Positions 50,883 to 60,740 are shown, counted from the first letter of the stretch. The stretch is 64,000 nucleotides of DNA from Hymenobacter yonginensis (GCF_027625995.1 NZ_CP115396.1:3782501-3846500); one strand, 5' to 3'. Program-made: numbers and translations. Notes: a model not told the origin generated them from the sequence alone.

Positions 50883-52607
50883 ATGTGTAAAAAAACTACC
50901 CTAAAAAATTACCTGCTTACGGCCGCTTTATTGCTGATAACGATGCTTAGCGCCGTTGCCTCCAACACGGATACGCTGGTGGTGGCCTCGAATTTTTACC
51001 ACATCGACCGCCAGAAAAATATCATTGTAATTAACAGTGGCCTGGCCGAATTAAATAGTAACGGCGAAAATATAAAAAGCCATATATTATTAGATAGTCT
51101 GTACACCTTCGACCAGACGGTGACGGGCGTAGCCACCAACGCGTCGTATCAGGTGAAGCTGGAGGGGGAGAGCTACACGCTCTACTTCACGCAGCTGCCC
51201 ATCGTGCGCATCACGGCTCGCCAGGACATTGTGGATAGTCCGAGCATCTACGCCACTTTCTCGCTTGCGCAGCCCAGCGGAGCCGTGGTGACGTCGGCTA
51301 TGGGCATTGAGTTTCGGGGCGGCTCTTCGCAGGCCAACCCCAAGAAATCGTTTGAGCTGAGCTTCTGGAACGACACGACCGGCGCCAGCAGCCGCGACGT
51401 GGCCTTGCTGGGCATGCGCACCGACAACAAGTACAACCTGCAGGCCCTCTACAACGAGCCGCTGCGGGTGCGCAGCAAGGTGTCCAACGAGCTGTGGCAG
51501 GACATCCACCAGATCTACTACAAAAACCTGGAGCCCGACGCCAAAAACGGCATCAACATGCAGTACGTGGAGGTGTTTGTCAACGGTGAGTACCGCGGCG
51601 TGTACGCCCTGAGTGAGCGGGTCGACCGCAAGCAGCTCAAGCTGAAGAAGCACAACAACGGCATTGTGGGGGAACTCTACAAAGGCGCCGACTGGCAAGG
51701 CGGCGCCACGACCTTCACGGCCCTGCCGCCCTTCGACAACGCCAGCGAAACCTGGGGCGGCTTCGAGTACAAGCACCCGGAAGAGGAAATCAACTGGACC
51801 AACCTCTACAACTTCGTTGATTTCGTGAAGAACAGCTCCGACCAGGAGTTCTTCAGCACCTACAAGCAGAAGTTTGAGCTGCGCAACGCCGTCGACTACT
51901 TCATTCTGCTGAACCTGCTGCGCGCCTCCGACAACACCGGCAAAAACCTCTACATCGCCAAATACAAGAAAGGCGAGCCCTACTACTACGTGCCGTGGGA
52001 CCTGGACGGCGTGTTCGGCACCGACTGGACGGGCGCCAACACCGGCCCGGTGGAGGACCTGCTGTCGAATGGCTTCTACGACCGGCTGCAGATGGACTGC
52101 TCACCCAACGGCTTCCGCGACCAGCTGCGCACCCGCTGGGCCGCGCTGCGCCAGAGCGTGATTACGCAGGAAAGCATCATGGCCCGCTTTGCGGCCAACA
52201 ACCAGTTTTTGCTCAAGAACAACGTGTACGAGCGGGAGCAGCGCGCCTGGGACGGCTACGAGGCCAGCAGCACCCAGCTTGACTACATGGCCACCTGGCT
52301 GAGCGCCCGCCTGCGCTACCTCGACGGCCGATTTGGAGCGGCGTGTGCGCCGCTGTCTGCCACCACGGCCAAGCAGCCCGCCCTGGTTAAGCTCTACCCC
52401 AACCCGGCCACCGACCACCTGACCGTGGAGTGCGAGGCCACGGCCTACCAGCTCACCCTGCGCGACCTGCAGGGCCGGGTAATGCTGCAAACCACGCTGC
52501 GCGGCCGCCTCAATCAGGTCAGCACGGCCCACCTGCCCAAGGGCATGTACGTGGCCACCATCCAGAGTGGCACGCTGCTGAAAACCGAAAAGGTGCTGCT
52601 CAACTAG
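50883..52607 (+). CDS. CotH kinase-family protein with T9SS sorting domain
   Basis: A 574-residue exported protein. After the signal peptide (to about 27), a beta-rich region is followed by the CotH domain (about 140-470) with MGIEFRGGSSQANPKKSFEL, ALYNEPLRVRSKVSNELW, YRGVYALSERVDRKQLKL and the active-site-like PWDLDGVFGTDW. CotH-type proteins are atypical kinases that phosphorylate extracellular proteins. The last about 75 residues form a T9SS type A sorting domain (VKLYPNPATDHLTVECEATA, LPKGMYVATIQSG). It should act outside the cell. The first 30 codons are AT-rich compared with the rest. Confidence 0.9.
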   Translation: MCKKTTLKNYLLTAALLLITMLSAVASNTDTLVVASNFYHIDRQKNIIVINSGLAELNSNGENIKSHILLDSLYTFDQTVTGVATNASYQVKLEGESYTLYFTQLPIVRITARQDIVDSPSIYATFSLAQPSGAVVTSAMGIEFRGGSSQANPKKSFELSFWNDTTGASSRDVALLGMRTDNKYNLQALYNEPLRVRSKVSNELWQDIHQIYYKNLEPDAKNGINMQYVEVFVNGEYRGVYALSERVDRKQLKLKKHNNGIVGELYKGADWQGGATTFTALPPFDNASETWGGFEYKHPEEEINWTNLYNFVDFVKNSSDQEFFSTYKQKFELRNAVDYFILLNLLRASDNTGKNLYIAKYKKGEPYYYVPWDLDGVFGTDWTGANTGPVEDLLSNGFYDRLQMDCSPNGFRDQLRTRWAALRQSVITQESIMARFAANNQFLLKNNVYEREQRAWDGYEASSTQLDYMATWLSARLRYLDGRFGAACAPLSATTAKQPALVKLYPNPATDHLTVECEATAYQLTLRDLQGRVMLQTTLRGRLNQVSTAHLPKGMYVATIQSGTLLKTEKVLLN

Positions 52608-52645
52608 CCCCCGGCGGCTGGTGCCGCGCCGCTTGTTTTCCCTCT

Positions 52646-52685
52646 CCAACGGTCTGCCGGTCTTCGGCAGACCGTTGGTATTTTG
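52646..52685 (+). terminator. Intrinsic terminator after the CotH gene
   Basis: CCAACGGTCTGCCG-GTCTT-CGGCAGACCGTTGG is a perfect 14-base stem followed by TATTTTG. Confidence 0.9.
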
Positions 52686-52822
52686 GGGGCGGGCGGCCGG
52701 GGCGGCTGGTGCCAGATAGCATTTCGCCGCCAATCTGCCAACCCCAATTTCGGGCGGCGCCTAAGGCTATATAGCGGCCTTCGGATTCCGAAAAAGCCCC
52801 TGAACTGCATTGCGTTAGGCTT

Positions 52823-52835
52823 ATGTGGAAAACTT
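52823..52835. promoter_or_regulatory. Box ATGTGGAAAACTT upstream of nrdA
   Basis: An exact copy of the 13-mer at 47804-47816 before nrdB. It lies 167 bases before the nrdA ATG. The rest of the 52686-53001 gap holds nothing else that I recognise. Confidence 0.5.
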
Positions 52836-53001
52836 CTGAAAAGAAGGTTTGTCCTACAGCCCAGATAGAAATAACTTCCGCTATCAATGGATACCGCGCC
52901 GTTACGAGCGGGCCTCCTTCGAGCTGTTTCCGACCTGCTGCCGCCTCCTGACCGAGCGGCTCTGCCATACCCCAACACTCCCCACATCAACTGCTACGCT
53001 T

Positions 53002-55383
53002 ATGTTGGTACTCAAACGCGACGGCCGCCGCGAATCCGTGAAATTCGATAAGGTTACGGCCCGCATCGAGAAGCTTTGCTACGGTCTCAACCAGAATTTC
53101 ATTTCCCCGATTGAGGTAGCCAAAAAGGTTATCGACGGGATTTACGACGGCGTGACCACCGTGGAGCTGGACAACCTGGCTGCCGAAACCGCCGCCTCGC
53201 TCACCACCAAGCACCCCGACTACGCCATCCTGGCCGCCCGCATTGCCGTGAGCAACCTGCACAAGGTCACCAGCAAGTCGTTCAGCAGCACCATGAAGCG
53301 GCTGCACACCTACGAGGACCCCAAAACCGGCGAAAACGCTTCCCTCATTGCCCAGGACGTGTGGGAAATCGTGCACGCCCACGCCGCTACCCTCGACTCG
53401 GCCATCATCTACGACCGGGACTACAACTACGACTACTTCGGCTTTAAGACGCTGGAGCGCAGCTACCTGCTGCGCCTCGACGGCAAGGTGGTGGAGCGGC
53501 CCCAGCACATGATTATGCGCGTGGCCGTGGGTATTCACAAAGAGGACATTGCCGCCGCCATCGAGACGTACAATCTGATGAGCGAGCGGTGGTTCACGCA
53601 CGCCACGCCTACGCTGTTCAACGCCGGCACGCCCAAGCCCCAGCTCAGCTCGTGCTTCCTGCTCACGATGAAGGACGACTCCATCGAGGGCATTTACGAC
53701 ACGCTGAAGAACTGCGCCCTGATTTCGCAGAGCGCCGGCGGCATTGGCCTGGCCGTGCACAACGTGCGCGCCACGGGCTCCTACATCAAAGGCACTAACG
53801 GCACCAGCAACGGCCTCACGCCCATGCTGAAGGTGTTCAACGACACGGCCCGCTACGTGGACCAGGGCGGCGGCAAGCGCAAAGGCGCTTTCGCCATCTA
53901 CCTGGAGCCCTGGCACGCCGACATCCTCGACTTCCTGGACCTGAAAAAGAACCACGGCAAGGAGGAAATGCGCGCCCGCGACCTGTTCTACGCCCTCTGG
54001 ACGCCCGACCTGTTCATGAAGCGCGTGGAAGCCAACGGCGACTGGACGCTGATGTGCCCCCACGAGTGCCCCGGCCTGGACACCACTTACGGCGAGGAGT
54101 TCGAGAAGCTCTACCAGAAGTATGAGCGCGAAGGCCGCGGCCGCAAGACCATCAAGGCCCAGGAGCTGTGGTTTGCCATTCTGGAAAGCCAGACCGAGAC
54201 CGGCACGCCCTACATGCTGTTCAAGGACGCCGCCAACAGCAAGAGCAACCAGAAAAACCTCGGCACCATCAAGAGCTCCAACCTCTGCACCGAGATTATG
54301 GAGTACACCGACGAGAACGAAATTGCCGTGTGCAACCTCGCCTCGCTGGCCCTGCCCCGCTACGTGCGCCCCAACGAAGCCGGCAACCTCATCTTCGACC
54401 ACCAGAAGCTCTACGAGGTTACCTACCACGCCACGCTGAACCTGAACAAGGTTATCGACATCAATTACTACCCCGTAATTGAGGCCGAGCGCAGCAACCG
54501 CCGCCACCGCCCCATCGGGCTAGGCGTGCAGGGCCTGGCCGATACGTTCATTGCCCTGCGCATGCCCTTCGAGAGCGACGAAGCCAGCGGCCTGAACAAG
54601 GACATCTTCGAGACCATCTACTTCGCGGCCATGACGGCCTCCAAGGATTTGGCCATCCGCGACGGCCACTACGAAACCTTCCCCGGCTCGCCGCTGAGCG
54701 AGGGCAAATTCCAGTTCGACCTCTGGAACGTGCAGCCCGACTCCGGCCGCTGGGACTGGGACACGCTGCGCGCTCAGGTAATGGAGCATGGCGTACGCAA
54801 CTCGCTGCTGGTAGCGCCTATGCCTACCGCTTCTACCGCTCAGATTCTGGGCAATAACGAGTCGTTTGAGCCTTACACCTCCAACATCTACGTGCGCCGC
54901 GTGCTGAGCGGCGAGTTCATGGTGGTGAACAAGCACCTGCTGAAAGACCTGGTGAAGCTGGGCCTGTGGAACGAGCAGATGAAAAACGCCATCATTGCCG
55001 CCAACGGCTCGGTGCAGGACATCCCCACCATCCCGCAGCACATCAAGGACCTGTACAAAACGGTGTGGGAGATTTCGCAGCGCCGCATCATTGACATGTC
55101 GGCCGACCGGGGCGCGTACATCTGCCAGAGCCAGAGCCTGAACCTGCACGTGCTGAATGTGAACTTCGGGAAGCTCACCAGCATGCACTTCCACTCGTGG
55201 AAGAAGGGCCTGAAAACCGGCATGTACTACCTGCGCACCAAAGCCGCCGCCGACGCCATCAAGTTCACGGTGCAGAAGCAAGCCGCCGAGACCCTGGAGC
55301 CGCTGAACGTATCGGCCCAGAACGCCTCCGACATGGCCTGCTCCCTGGATAACCCCGACGCCTGCGAGGCTTGCGGTTCGTAA
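53002..55383 (+). CDS. nrdA: Class Ia ribonucleotide reductase large subunit NrdA (eukaryote-like R1)
   Basis: A 793-residue protein close in length and sequence to eukaryotic R1. The N-terminal ATP-cone (about 1-95, [20 protein letters not shown]) indicates overall allosteric control. The catalytic region has SSCFLL (first redox Cys) and [12 protein letters not shown] (thiyl-radical Cys with neighbouring Asn and Glu). The C-terminus CEACGS carries the shuttle cysteine pair. ATG 53002 ([12 protein letters not shown]) is chosen; the 51 upstream codons are unlike the family. It forms the active enzyme with NrdB. Confidence 0.96.
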   Translation: MLVLKRDGRRESVKFDKVTARIEKLCYGLNQNFISPIEVAKKVIDGIYDGVTTVELDNLAAETAASLTTKHPDYAILAARIAVSNLHKVTSKSFSSTMKRLHTYEDPKTGENASLIAQDVWEIVHAHAATLDSAIIYDRDYNYDYFGFKTLERSYLLRLDGKVVERPQHMIMRVAVGIHKEDIAAAIETYNLMSERWFTHATPTLFNAGTPKPQLSSCFLLTMKDDSIEGIYDTLKNCALISQSAGGIGLAVHNVRATGSYIKGTNGTSNGLTPMLKVFNDTARYVDQGGGKRKGAFAIYLEPWHADILDFLDLKKNHGKEEMRARDLFYALWTPDLFMKRVEANGDWTLMCPHECPGLDTTYGEEFEKLYQKYEREGRGRKTIKAQELWFAILESQTETGTPYMLFKDAANSKSNQKNLGTIKSSNLCTEIMEYTDENEIAVCNLASLALPRYVRPNEAGNLIFDHQKLYEVTYHATLNLNKVIDINYYPVIEAERSNRRHRPIGLGVQGLADTFIALRMPFESDEASGLNKDIFETIYFAAMTASKDLAIRDGHYETFPGSPLSEGKFQFDLWNVQPDSGRWDWDTLRAQVMEHGVRNSLLVAPMPTASTAQILGNNESFEPYTSNIYVRRVLSGEFMVVNKHLLKDLVKLGLWNEQMKNAIIAANGSVQDIPTIPQHIKDLYKTVWEISQRRIIDMSADRGAYICQSQSLNLHVLNVNFGKLTSMHFHSWKKGLKTGMYYLRTKAAADAIKFTVQKQAAETLEPLNVSAQNASDMACSLDNPDACEACGS

Positions 55384-55396
55384 GGAGCTCATTTTA

Positions 55397-55438
55397 TATA
55401 AAGAAAAGGCTCGCTTTAAAGCGAGCCTTTTCTTTATA
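55397..55438. terminator. 42-base palindrome, terminator after nrdA
   Basis: TATAAAGAAAAGGCTCGC-TTTAAA-GCGAGCCTTTTCTTTATA is a perfect palindrome with a T-rich 3' arm. It lies between nrdA and the convergent 55510-57306 gene and can work in both directions. Confidence 0.92.
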
Positions 55439-55509
55439 TTCTTAATCATCCTTCTTTTTACGTCGCCTGCCGCAACTGCGGTGCCCATGGTCTTTGGTAA
55501 AAAGGCATT

Positions 55510-57306
55510 CTATTCCACAAGTAGCTGGCGCACGGCGTACTGTTGGCCGGCTTGCACGCGCAGTACATAAAACCCAGGAGCCAAGCCCAGCAGATCCAGT
55601 TCCGGCCCCCGGCCGCTGGCCGCCAACCCGTGGGTGCTGCTGCGCACCGCGCGACCTAAGGCGTCGGTTAGGGTAAGCGTAACCGGTCTGGCACTTGCCC
55701 CGGCTGGCAAGCTCACCCCGACACGACCGTGGGCCGGGTTAGGGGTGAGGTGCAGATCAGCAGCCCAGGCGGGAGTGCCACTGCGCAGAATGGTGTTGTC
55801 GGTCAGGCCCACCAGCAGGCCCGCGCTGCGGGAGCCGATTGGGGTGCTAGCGTTGGGGACGGTAACAGTATAATTGCCGAACGTGGCCGTCGGGCTGTTC
55901 AGGCTGCCGGCCGCGTAGACTTGCTGCCCTCGAACGGCTAAACTTGAAAGCGACACCCTGGTGGTTGAGTTGCTGGCCACCTGCACCCAGTTATAGCTGC
56001 TGGTAGCGCCGGCATCGGTAAGACGGGCAATTACCGGGATGATCTGGCCACCGGGCACCGGCAACGAAACGGAGCCGAGCTTCACCCCATTGTCGTTGTA
56101 ATTGGCCAGCAGAAAGAGGCCGGCGGCCGAGGCGTGCAGGGCGGAGCCGCGTATGCTGCCGCTTGAGCCCTCGTTGCCACGTACCCACGTCCAGCTGGCA
56201 CTGCTGCCGGCGTCGGTCAGCTTGGCCAGATACAGGTTTACATTGCCCACTCCCGGCATCGATTGGCTGCCGAAGACGGCCGGTGCCAGGTTGGTAAAAG
56301 AGCCGACTGAGTACACGCTTGAGCCGTACACGGCCAGACCAACGGGGTAGTTGATATCGGGGCTGCCGGCCTGTACGGCCCAGGCCCACTGGCGGGGGGC
56401 GCCATTGTCGGTAAGCTTGGCCACGTACAATGGGTAGCGGACGCTGGATGCCGTCAGGGTAGTGGTGCCGAAGGTAGTGGTGGCAGCGCCGGAAAGGGAG
56501 CTGAATACCCCGCTCAGGTAGATGTCATTGCCCTGGGCTGCTATCGCGACGCAGGACTCGTTGTTGACCCCACCGCCCCGCTCGGCCCAGGCAATGCCAC
56601 CGCTGCTGCCTGCATCGCTCAGCCGCGCCAAAAACACATCCGAAATGAAGCTCGGGACCGTGCCGCCCGGGTTGATGTTCGTGAGGGAAACCGTGCCAAG
56701 CGCCAGGGTGGGGCTGTTGAACTGGCCGGCCAGGTACACGTTGGTACCGCTGACCGCCAGGCCCGCCGCGGATTCCGTGTACTCTCCGCTCACGCGCAGA
56801 GCCCAGGCGAAGCTGGCGCTACTGCCCGTATCGGTGAGCTTAGCCACGAACACATCCTGGGGAATGTACATACCCTGGGGGGTTCCCTGGTTGATCAGCA
56901 CGGTGCTCCCGAAGGTTACCTGGGTGCTTCGGTAGTCGCCGGCCACGTACACATTGCTGCCCAGCACCGCCACCGACTTGCTGATATCGTCGTCGGAGCC
57001 GCCACCGCGTTGGGCCCAGACGAAGCTATTGCTGGACGCGTCCCATTTAGCTATAAACACATCCAGACCGCCCGCACTGGTCAGCGTGGTAGGGCCGAAG
57101 CTGATGGTGCCCGAGAACGTGCCGGCCAGGTACACATTGCCGGCTGCATCTACGGTGGAGGCGTTGACGCTGCTGCTGCTGCCCGTAGGCTGGCTCGGAA
57201 CTACGGCCATGTGCCAGGTTGAATTCTGCCCGAGCGCCATAACAGGCCCCATCAAGCTCAATAGCCAAAGTACTAAGCGGTGCGCCTTCAGGTAACTAAG
57301 ACTCAT
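55510..57306 (-). CDS. Secreted repeat protein (propeller-like) with T9SS sorting domain
   Basis: A 598-residue protein. The signal peptide (LVLWLLSLMGPVMALGQ) is followed by about eight repeats of roughly 55-60 residues built on 'xNVYLAGxFxxxxxFGxxxLxxxGxxDVFxAKLxDxGxxxxWAWA'. This resembles SBBP/beta-propeller repeat proteins of Bacteroidota. The last about 80 residues are a T9SS type A domain (LHLTPNPAHGRVGVSLPAGA, then LAPGFYVLRVQAG). It is likely a surface binding or matrix protein without catalytic residues. ATG 57306 gives a proper signal peptide; a second ATG at 57351 is possible. Confidence 0.85.
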   Translation of the reverse strand: MSLSYLKAHRLVLWLLSLMGPVMALGQNSTWHMAVVPSQPTGSSSSVNASTVDAAGNVYLAGTFSGTISFGPTTLTSAGGLDVFIAKWDASSNSFVWAQRGGGSDDDISKSVAVLGSNVYVAGDYRSTQVTFGSTVLINQGTPQGMYIPQDVFVAKLTDTGSSASFAWALRVSGEYTESAAGLAVSGTNVYLAGQFNSPTLALGTVSLTNINPGGTVPSFISDVFLARLSDAGSSGGIAWAERGGGVNNESCVAIAAQGNDIYLSGVFSSLSGAATTTFGTTTLTASSVRYPLYVAKLTDNGAPRQWAWAVQAGSPDINYPVGLAVYGSSVYSVGSFTNLAPAVFGSQSMPGVGNVNLYLAKLTDAGSSASWTWVRGNEGSSGSIRGSALHASAAGLFLLANYNDNGVKLGSVSLPVPGGQIIPVIARLTDAGATSSYNWVQVASNSTTRVSLSSLAVRGQQVYAAGSLNSPTATFGNYTVTVPNASTPIGSRSAGLLVGLTDNTILRSGTPAWAADLHLTPNPAHGRVGVSLPAGASARPVTLTLTDALGRAVRSSTHGLAASGRGPELDLLGLAPGFYVLRVQAGQQYAVRQLLVE

Positions 57307-57527
57307 ATGCCACGGAATAAAGAGTGTGAAAAAATTATTGGGTATGTACATAAGTACAAAACACCCTTCCCGGAACCTAGATTCTGAAACTGTTATTTTT
57401 TGGCGGCGCCGAAGAAGTAGAGCACTGCATGGCAGCCATTAATAACGCCGCCAAGTCTGCTGCGCGTACTACAGGGTCCGGCCCGTAAGGCTGCTGACAT
57501 TGTTGCGCCGTCGGTATCCTTGCCGTT

Positions 57528-57953
57528 GTGCGCTACCCAACTGTTGCTACCCCTTCCTATGCCTGGCCTATTCGGGTGGTACTGGCCATCTACGCCACGT
57601 GCTTCCTGATTGGCACCTACACCCACACGGCCAGCATTCTGCGGCGGGGGCTGCTGGCGTTTCCGGTGCCGGTGGGCATTGGGGTGTTCTGGGATACCCT
57701 GACGCTGCTGGACCCACTGACGGCAGGGCGGGTCTGGTGGCGGCCGCGCGTGGGCGTGCCGCTGGCGGCCGGTATTATGGCAGTGGACATCAGCGTGAAC
57801 ACCCACGTGTATCTGGCGGGCTACTTCAAGCCCCCGGTGGCGGGGCTGGTGCCGCTGAACCTGCTGGAGCAGGCGCTGTTTGGCGTGTTCATGTTCGTGA
57901 CGGCGCCGTGGGTGTATCGGCAGCTGGCGCGGCCAAGTACGTTGCCGGGCTAA
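57528..57953 (+). CDS. Hypothetical membrane protein
   Basis: A 141-residue protein with about four hydrophobic segments (VVLAIYATCFLIGTYTH, LLAFPVPVGIGVFWDTLTLL, VGVPLAAGIMAVDISVNTHV, and ALFGVFMFVTAPWVYRQL). It starts at GTG 57528. No family recognised. The about 340 bases that follow contain only the repeat at 58164-58252. Confidence 0.65.
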   Translation: MRYPTVATPSYAWPIRVVLAIYATCFLIGTYTHTASILRRGLLAFPVPVGIGVFWDTLTLLDPLTAGRVWWRPRVGVPLAAGIMAVDISVNTHVYLAGYFKPPVAGLVPLNLLEQALFGVFMFVTAPWVYRQLARPSTLPG

Positions 57954-58163
57954 CTATGGCCCCGCACTCGCTCGGCTATGCCAGGTGAGCCCTACGCCTG
58001 AGGGGCTATGCTCCGAATCCGGTCGCGCCACTAGCCCAGTTCCGGCGGACGCACGCAGCAGAGCTGCTGGGGCATAGTGGTCACTCGGCGCAGCCGAGCG
58101 ACTGCCCGGATAGCCCGGAGCAGCGGCCAGAATACCGAAACAAATGGCTCATCCATAAACGCA

Positions 58164-58252
58164 TCATGCTGCGCCTGCCGAAGCAGCTCTACCGTTCGTA
58201 ACTCATTCGTTACAACAAAGCGGTAGATCTGCTTCGGCAGGCGCAGCATGAC
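58164..58252. repeat. REPIN-like element, GTCATGC family (GCGCC variant)
   Basis: Left TCATGCTGCGCCTGCCGAAG then CAGCTCTACCG, right mirror CGGTAGATCTGCTTCGGCAG then GCGCAGCATGAC; about 31 of 32 arm positions pair. It lies between two convergent genes. Confidence 0.88.
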
Positions 58253-58296
58253 GCGTTACCTGGAAGGGCGTTCTGTTAGCTTGTTCGCCCGGCGCG

Positions 58297-59406
58297 CTAG
58301 TCGGGCAGCTCGTTGATGTCGCGCGGCTCGCGGCGGGGCTGGGCGTTCATGCGGTGGCGGTAGGCCGAGGACGTTTCGTAGGCCTTGATGCGCGCCCGGT
58401 TGATGGAGCCCAGCGGCAGGTGCTCGGGCAGGCAGTGGAACGGGTTGAACGACAGCACATCGTCGGCAAACACGCGGCGGGCGGGGCTGTAGGCGTCCTG
58501 GGCCGGAATGACGATTTTGCCGAGGGGCTGGTAGGGGCTCTGGTCCTGGGGCCAGTCCACGGAGCTGTCCTCCACGGGCATGGTTTTCAGGTCGGTGCAG
58601 AGCTGGGCGCGCAACTCGTACTCGGCGCTTTGGGTGCGGAAGAAGTCCACCACCAAATCGCGCAAGCCGGCAGGCTCCGTGATTTTTACTTGCTCGCCGG
58701 CCAGCGCCTGCACGTTGGCCGAGAGCGGGGCCACGCTGATTTTCGACACGTAGTCGCCGAAGCGGATGGAGCCGAGCGTGGTGTAGGTTTCGCCCAGCAG
58801 GTGGTTGTTGGGGTGCGGCGGCACCACCAGCGGAATTTCCTTTTTGATGCCCACGGCATCCAGCGCCTGATTCACCAGCGTGCCGGCCTCAGTCATGATT
58901 TTAGTAACGACTTCCGGCGCGTGCAGAAACACCTTTTCCTGGCGCAGCTGCATGTCGTGGTAGCTCTTGATGTCGCCGGTTGGAATGATGGTGTCGTTCA
59001 CCATCAGGAAGTCCTGGGTGATTTCGTCGGCCTGGTCGGCCAGAAACTTCCGGCCCTCCACCCCAATAATCTTCAGGGCCAGCCCCTTCACCGCCGACTG
59101 CGTATCGGGGTCGATGGCGCCGGGCGCGGACGACAGGCGCAGAATCACGGGGTACACCCGGGGCTCCCGGAACATGCCCTGGGCCAGGTGCGCGGGCAGG
59201 TTGGGGTAGATGTGCAGCTCGCCGCGCAGCACGCCGTGGCTTTTGGCGTGGGCGTCGCGGATGGCGTGGCGGTGCTTCTCGAACATAAAGCGGTTCACCC
59301 GCGCCATCGACTCCACGGTTTCGTTGGTGAGCTGCTCTTCGTTGGGCTGGATTTCCTCGACGCCGGAATCGAAGCGGACGTACTGGGTTGGAATGGTTGC
59401 GGGCAT
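58297..59406 (-). CDS. Catalase-like heme domain protein
   Basis: A 369-residue protein of the 'catalase family/catalase-related' group, shorter than true monofunctional catalases. The distal histidine is in RDAHAKSHGVLRGE (H53). The region KGLALKIIGVEG and QDFLMVNDTIIP correspond to core strands. Near the C-terminus RIKAY offers the proximal Tyr ligand pattern RxxxY. Members include peroxidases and allene-oxide-synthase-like enzymes, so the reaction is uncertain. ATG 59406 is chosen because the longer frame starts with TTG. Confidence 0.82.
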   Translation of the reverse strand: MPATIPTQYVRFDSGVEEIQPNEEQLTNETVESMARVNRFMFEKHRHAIRDAHAKSHGVLRGELHIYPNLPAHLAQGMFREPRVYPVILRLSSAPGAIDPDTQSAVKGLALKIIGVEGRKFLADQADEITQDFLMVNDTIIPTGDIKSYHDMQLRQEKVFLHAPEVVTKIMTEAGTLVNQALDAVGIKKEIPLVVPPHPNNHLLGETYTTLGSIRFGDYVSKISVAPLSANVQALAGEQVKITEPAGLRDLVVDFFRTQSAEYELRAQLCTDLKTMPVEDSSVDWPQDQSPYQPLGKIVIPAQDAYSPARRVFADDVLSFNPFHCLPEHLPLGSINRARIKAYETSSAYRHRMNAQPRREPRDINELPD

Positions 59407-59515
59407 AGGCCAGTTGGAAAACGCCCCGGGTTTGCTCCAGAGGCTGTTTTCCAATACGGACCAACTACGGCTTACGTTATAGCTGAGCTAGGCGCGCCAA
59501 TAGTAGCGCGGCACA

Positions 59516-59596
59516 GTAGCGCGAACTTTGTAGTTCGCGCCCCAGAACGAAATCACCCGAACGGCGCGGTGGCGCGAACTACAAAGTTCGCGCTAC
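59516..59596. repeat. REPIN-like element, GCGCGAAC family (copy 2)
   Basis: Left GTAGCGCGAACTTTGTAGTT and right GGCGCGAACTACAAAGTTCG then CGCTAC mirror each other. It matches 13233-13325 in both arms but has a different central spacer. Confidence 0.9.
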
Positions 59597-59617
59597 TGCC
59601 CTCTGCGGGCAGCGGGG

Positions 59618-60019
59618 CTACAGGATTTCGTAGCAGGGGTAGCGGCGCTGGCGGTAAATCAGGCCGTCCTTGAATTCGAAGATGAGGCAGAGGTGGGCGA
59701 TGATGCGCTGGCCGCGCAGCAGCGGGCCCAGGTCGCTGGTGGCGGTGGCCTGCCACTGGCCTTCCACCTGCACGCTGCCGTCGTCGCAGAGGCGGGTGTG
59801 GCTTACTTCGAAGTGGGGCTCCTGCAGTAGCTCGCGGCCCAGGCGCAGGTTGTGGAGAATATCGGCGAGCGAGCGAGTCTGCAGGGTTTTGTAGAGGCCG
59901 TTGGGATACTCCGTCTGCACTACCTCGGGGTGCAGTACGGCGGCGTAGGCGGCAGGGCTGGTTTCAAACGCATCAACCAGCGCGAAATATTCATTGACAA
60001 CAGCAAGCGGGTTGGACAT
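59618..60019 (-). CDS. NTF2/SnoaL-like protein
   Basis: A 133-residue protein, NPLAVVNEYFALVDAFETSP at the N-terminus, then VLHPEVVQTEYPNGLY and, later, HLCLIFEFKDGLIYRQRRYP, the usual pattern of small NTF2-fold proteins. The ligand is unknown. ATG 60019 is chosen. A -7-like TAGCTTTG is found on the minus strand at 60081-60074, about 55 bases upstream. Confidence 0.8.
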   Translation of the reverse strand: MSNPLAVVNEYFALVDAFETSPAAYAAVLHPEVVQTEYPNGLYKTLQTRSLADILHNLRLGRELLQEPHFEVSHTRLCDDGSVQVEGQWQATATSDLGPLLRGQRIIAHLCLIFEFKDGLIYRQRRYPCYEIL

Positions 60020-60236
60020 GGCGAAGAGGGGGAAAACAGCGCAAAATACGGGCGGCACATAGCCGCAGCCAAGCAAAGCTACTGCTTAGCCCCCACTCAA
60101 TTGCCGTATCCGGGGCCAGCCACCGGCGCCATCTGTTCGGGGTACTCCAGGGGTGGCCGGCTCTGTCATCCGGCAGAGCAAAGCCAGCGGCCGATGGTAC
60201 GGGCGGGCTGCTGTCTGGCGCGAAGAAGCCGGCGCC

Positions 60237-60650
60237 TTACTGTTTCTGCAGCCAGGCCAGCGCCTCAGCTTCGTCTTCAAACGAGCGGTAGACCAGCGGG
60301 CGGCTCTGAACCTGGGTGGTGATGAAGGCCGTAGCCAGGCGCACCATCACGTCCGGCGACACCACAATGGCCCCATGCCGGTAGCCGGCCGCAGTAGCCA
60401 GGGGCAGCCACTCGGCCCCTATCCATTGCTGTTCCTCGGGCGTGAAAGGCACCATTTGGGTCTGGTTGATCAGAACCCGGTGCCAGCCGTATCGTTGCAG
60501 CGCCAGGCGGGCGTGCGTCAGCAGCGCCTGCGTCTCATTCATCTTGCGGATCCCTGCCCGCCACACAATCCGGACCAGCTGCGTGGGGTCTTCAAGCACC
60601 TGGCCGGCAGGGTTTTCGAAATACACCAAAAGTTGTCGCCGGCCTGTCAT
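60237..60650 (-). CDS. STAS-like (SpoIIAA-like) hypothetical protein 1
   Basis: A 137-residue soluble protein. The end pattern 'YRSFEDEAEALAWLQKQ' and the middle 'WIGAEWLPLATAAGYRHGAIV' are typical of small Bacteroidota STAS/SpoIIAA-like proteins. A paralog of similar length lies at 61734-62147. Function unknown. The -7 element TATCTTTG ends only four bases before the ATG, which suggests a leaderless mRNA. Confidence 0.7.
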   Translation of the reverse strand: MTGRRQLLVYFENPAGQVLEDPTQLVRIVWRAGIRKMNETQALLTHARLALQRYGWHRVLINQTQMVPFTPEEQQWIGAEWLPLATAAGYRHGAIVVSPDVMVRLATAFITTQVQSRPLVYRSFEDEAEALAWLQKQ

Positions 60651-60654
60651 CGAG

Positions 60655-60662
60655 CAAAGATA
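60655..60662 (-). promoter_or_regulatory. -7 element TATCTTTG adjacent to a start codon
   Basis: On the minus strand TATCTTTG-CTCG-ATG. With transcription starting about seven bases after the box, the mRNA would begin at or next to the ATG of the STAS-like gene. Confidence 0.6.
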
Positions 60663-60701
60663 GTTCCCGTTGGTGTAGGTACATGCATTGGCGGCTCCAA
60701 T

Positions 60702-60734
60702 CCGGCAGCGGCCCTTTTCAAAGACCGCTGCCGG
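60702..60734. terminator. Hairpin after the Pro/Ala-rich secreted protein gene
   Basis: CCGGCAGCGG and CCGCTGCCGG pair perfectly over 10 bases. There is no clear T run on the minus strand after it, so its terminator role is uncertain. Confidence 0.5.
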
Positions 60735-60740
60735 GTGTTA

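Noticed and set aside
50467-50890. Two short plus-strand frames upstream of the CotH gene
   Set aside because: Low-complexity translation with no conserved pattern; they overlap each other in different frames.
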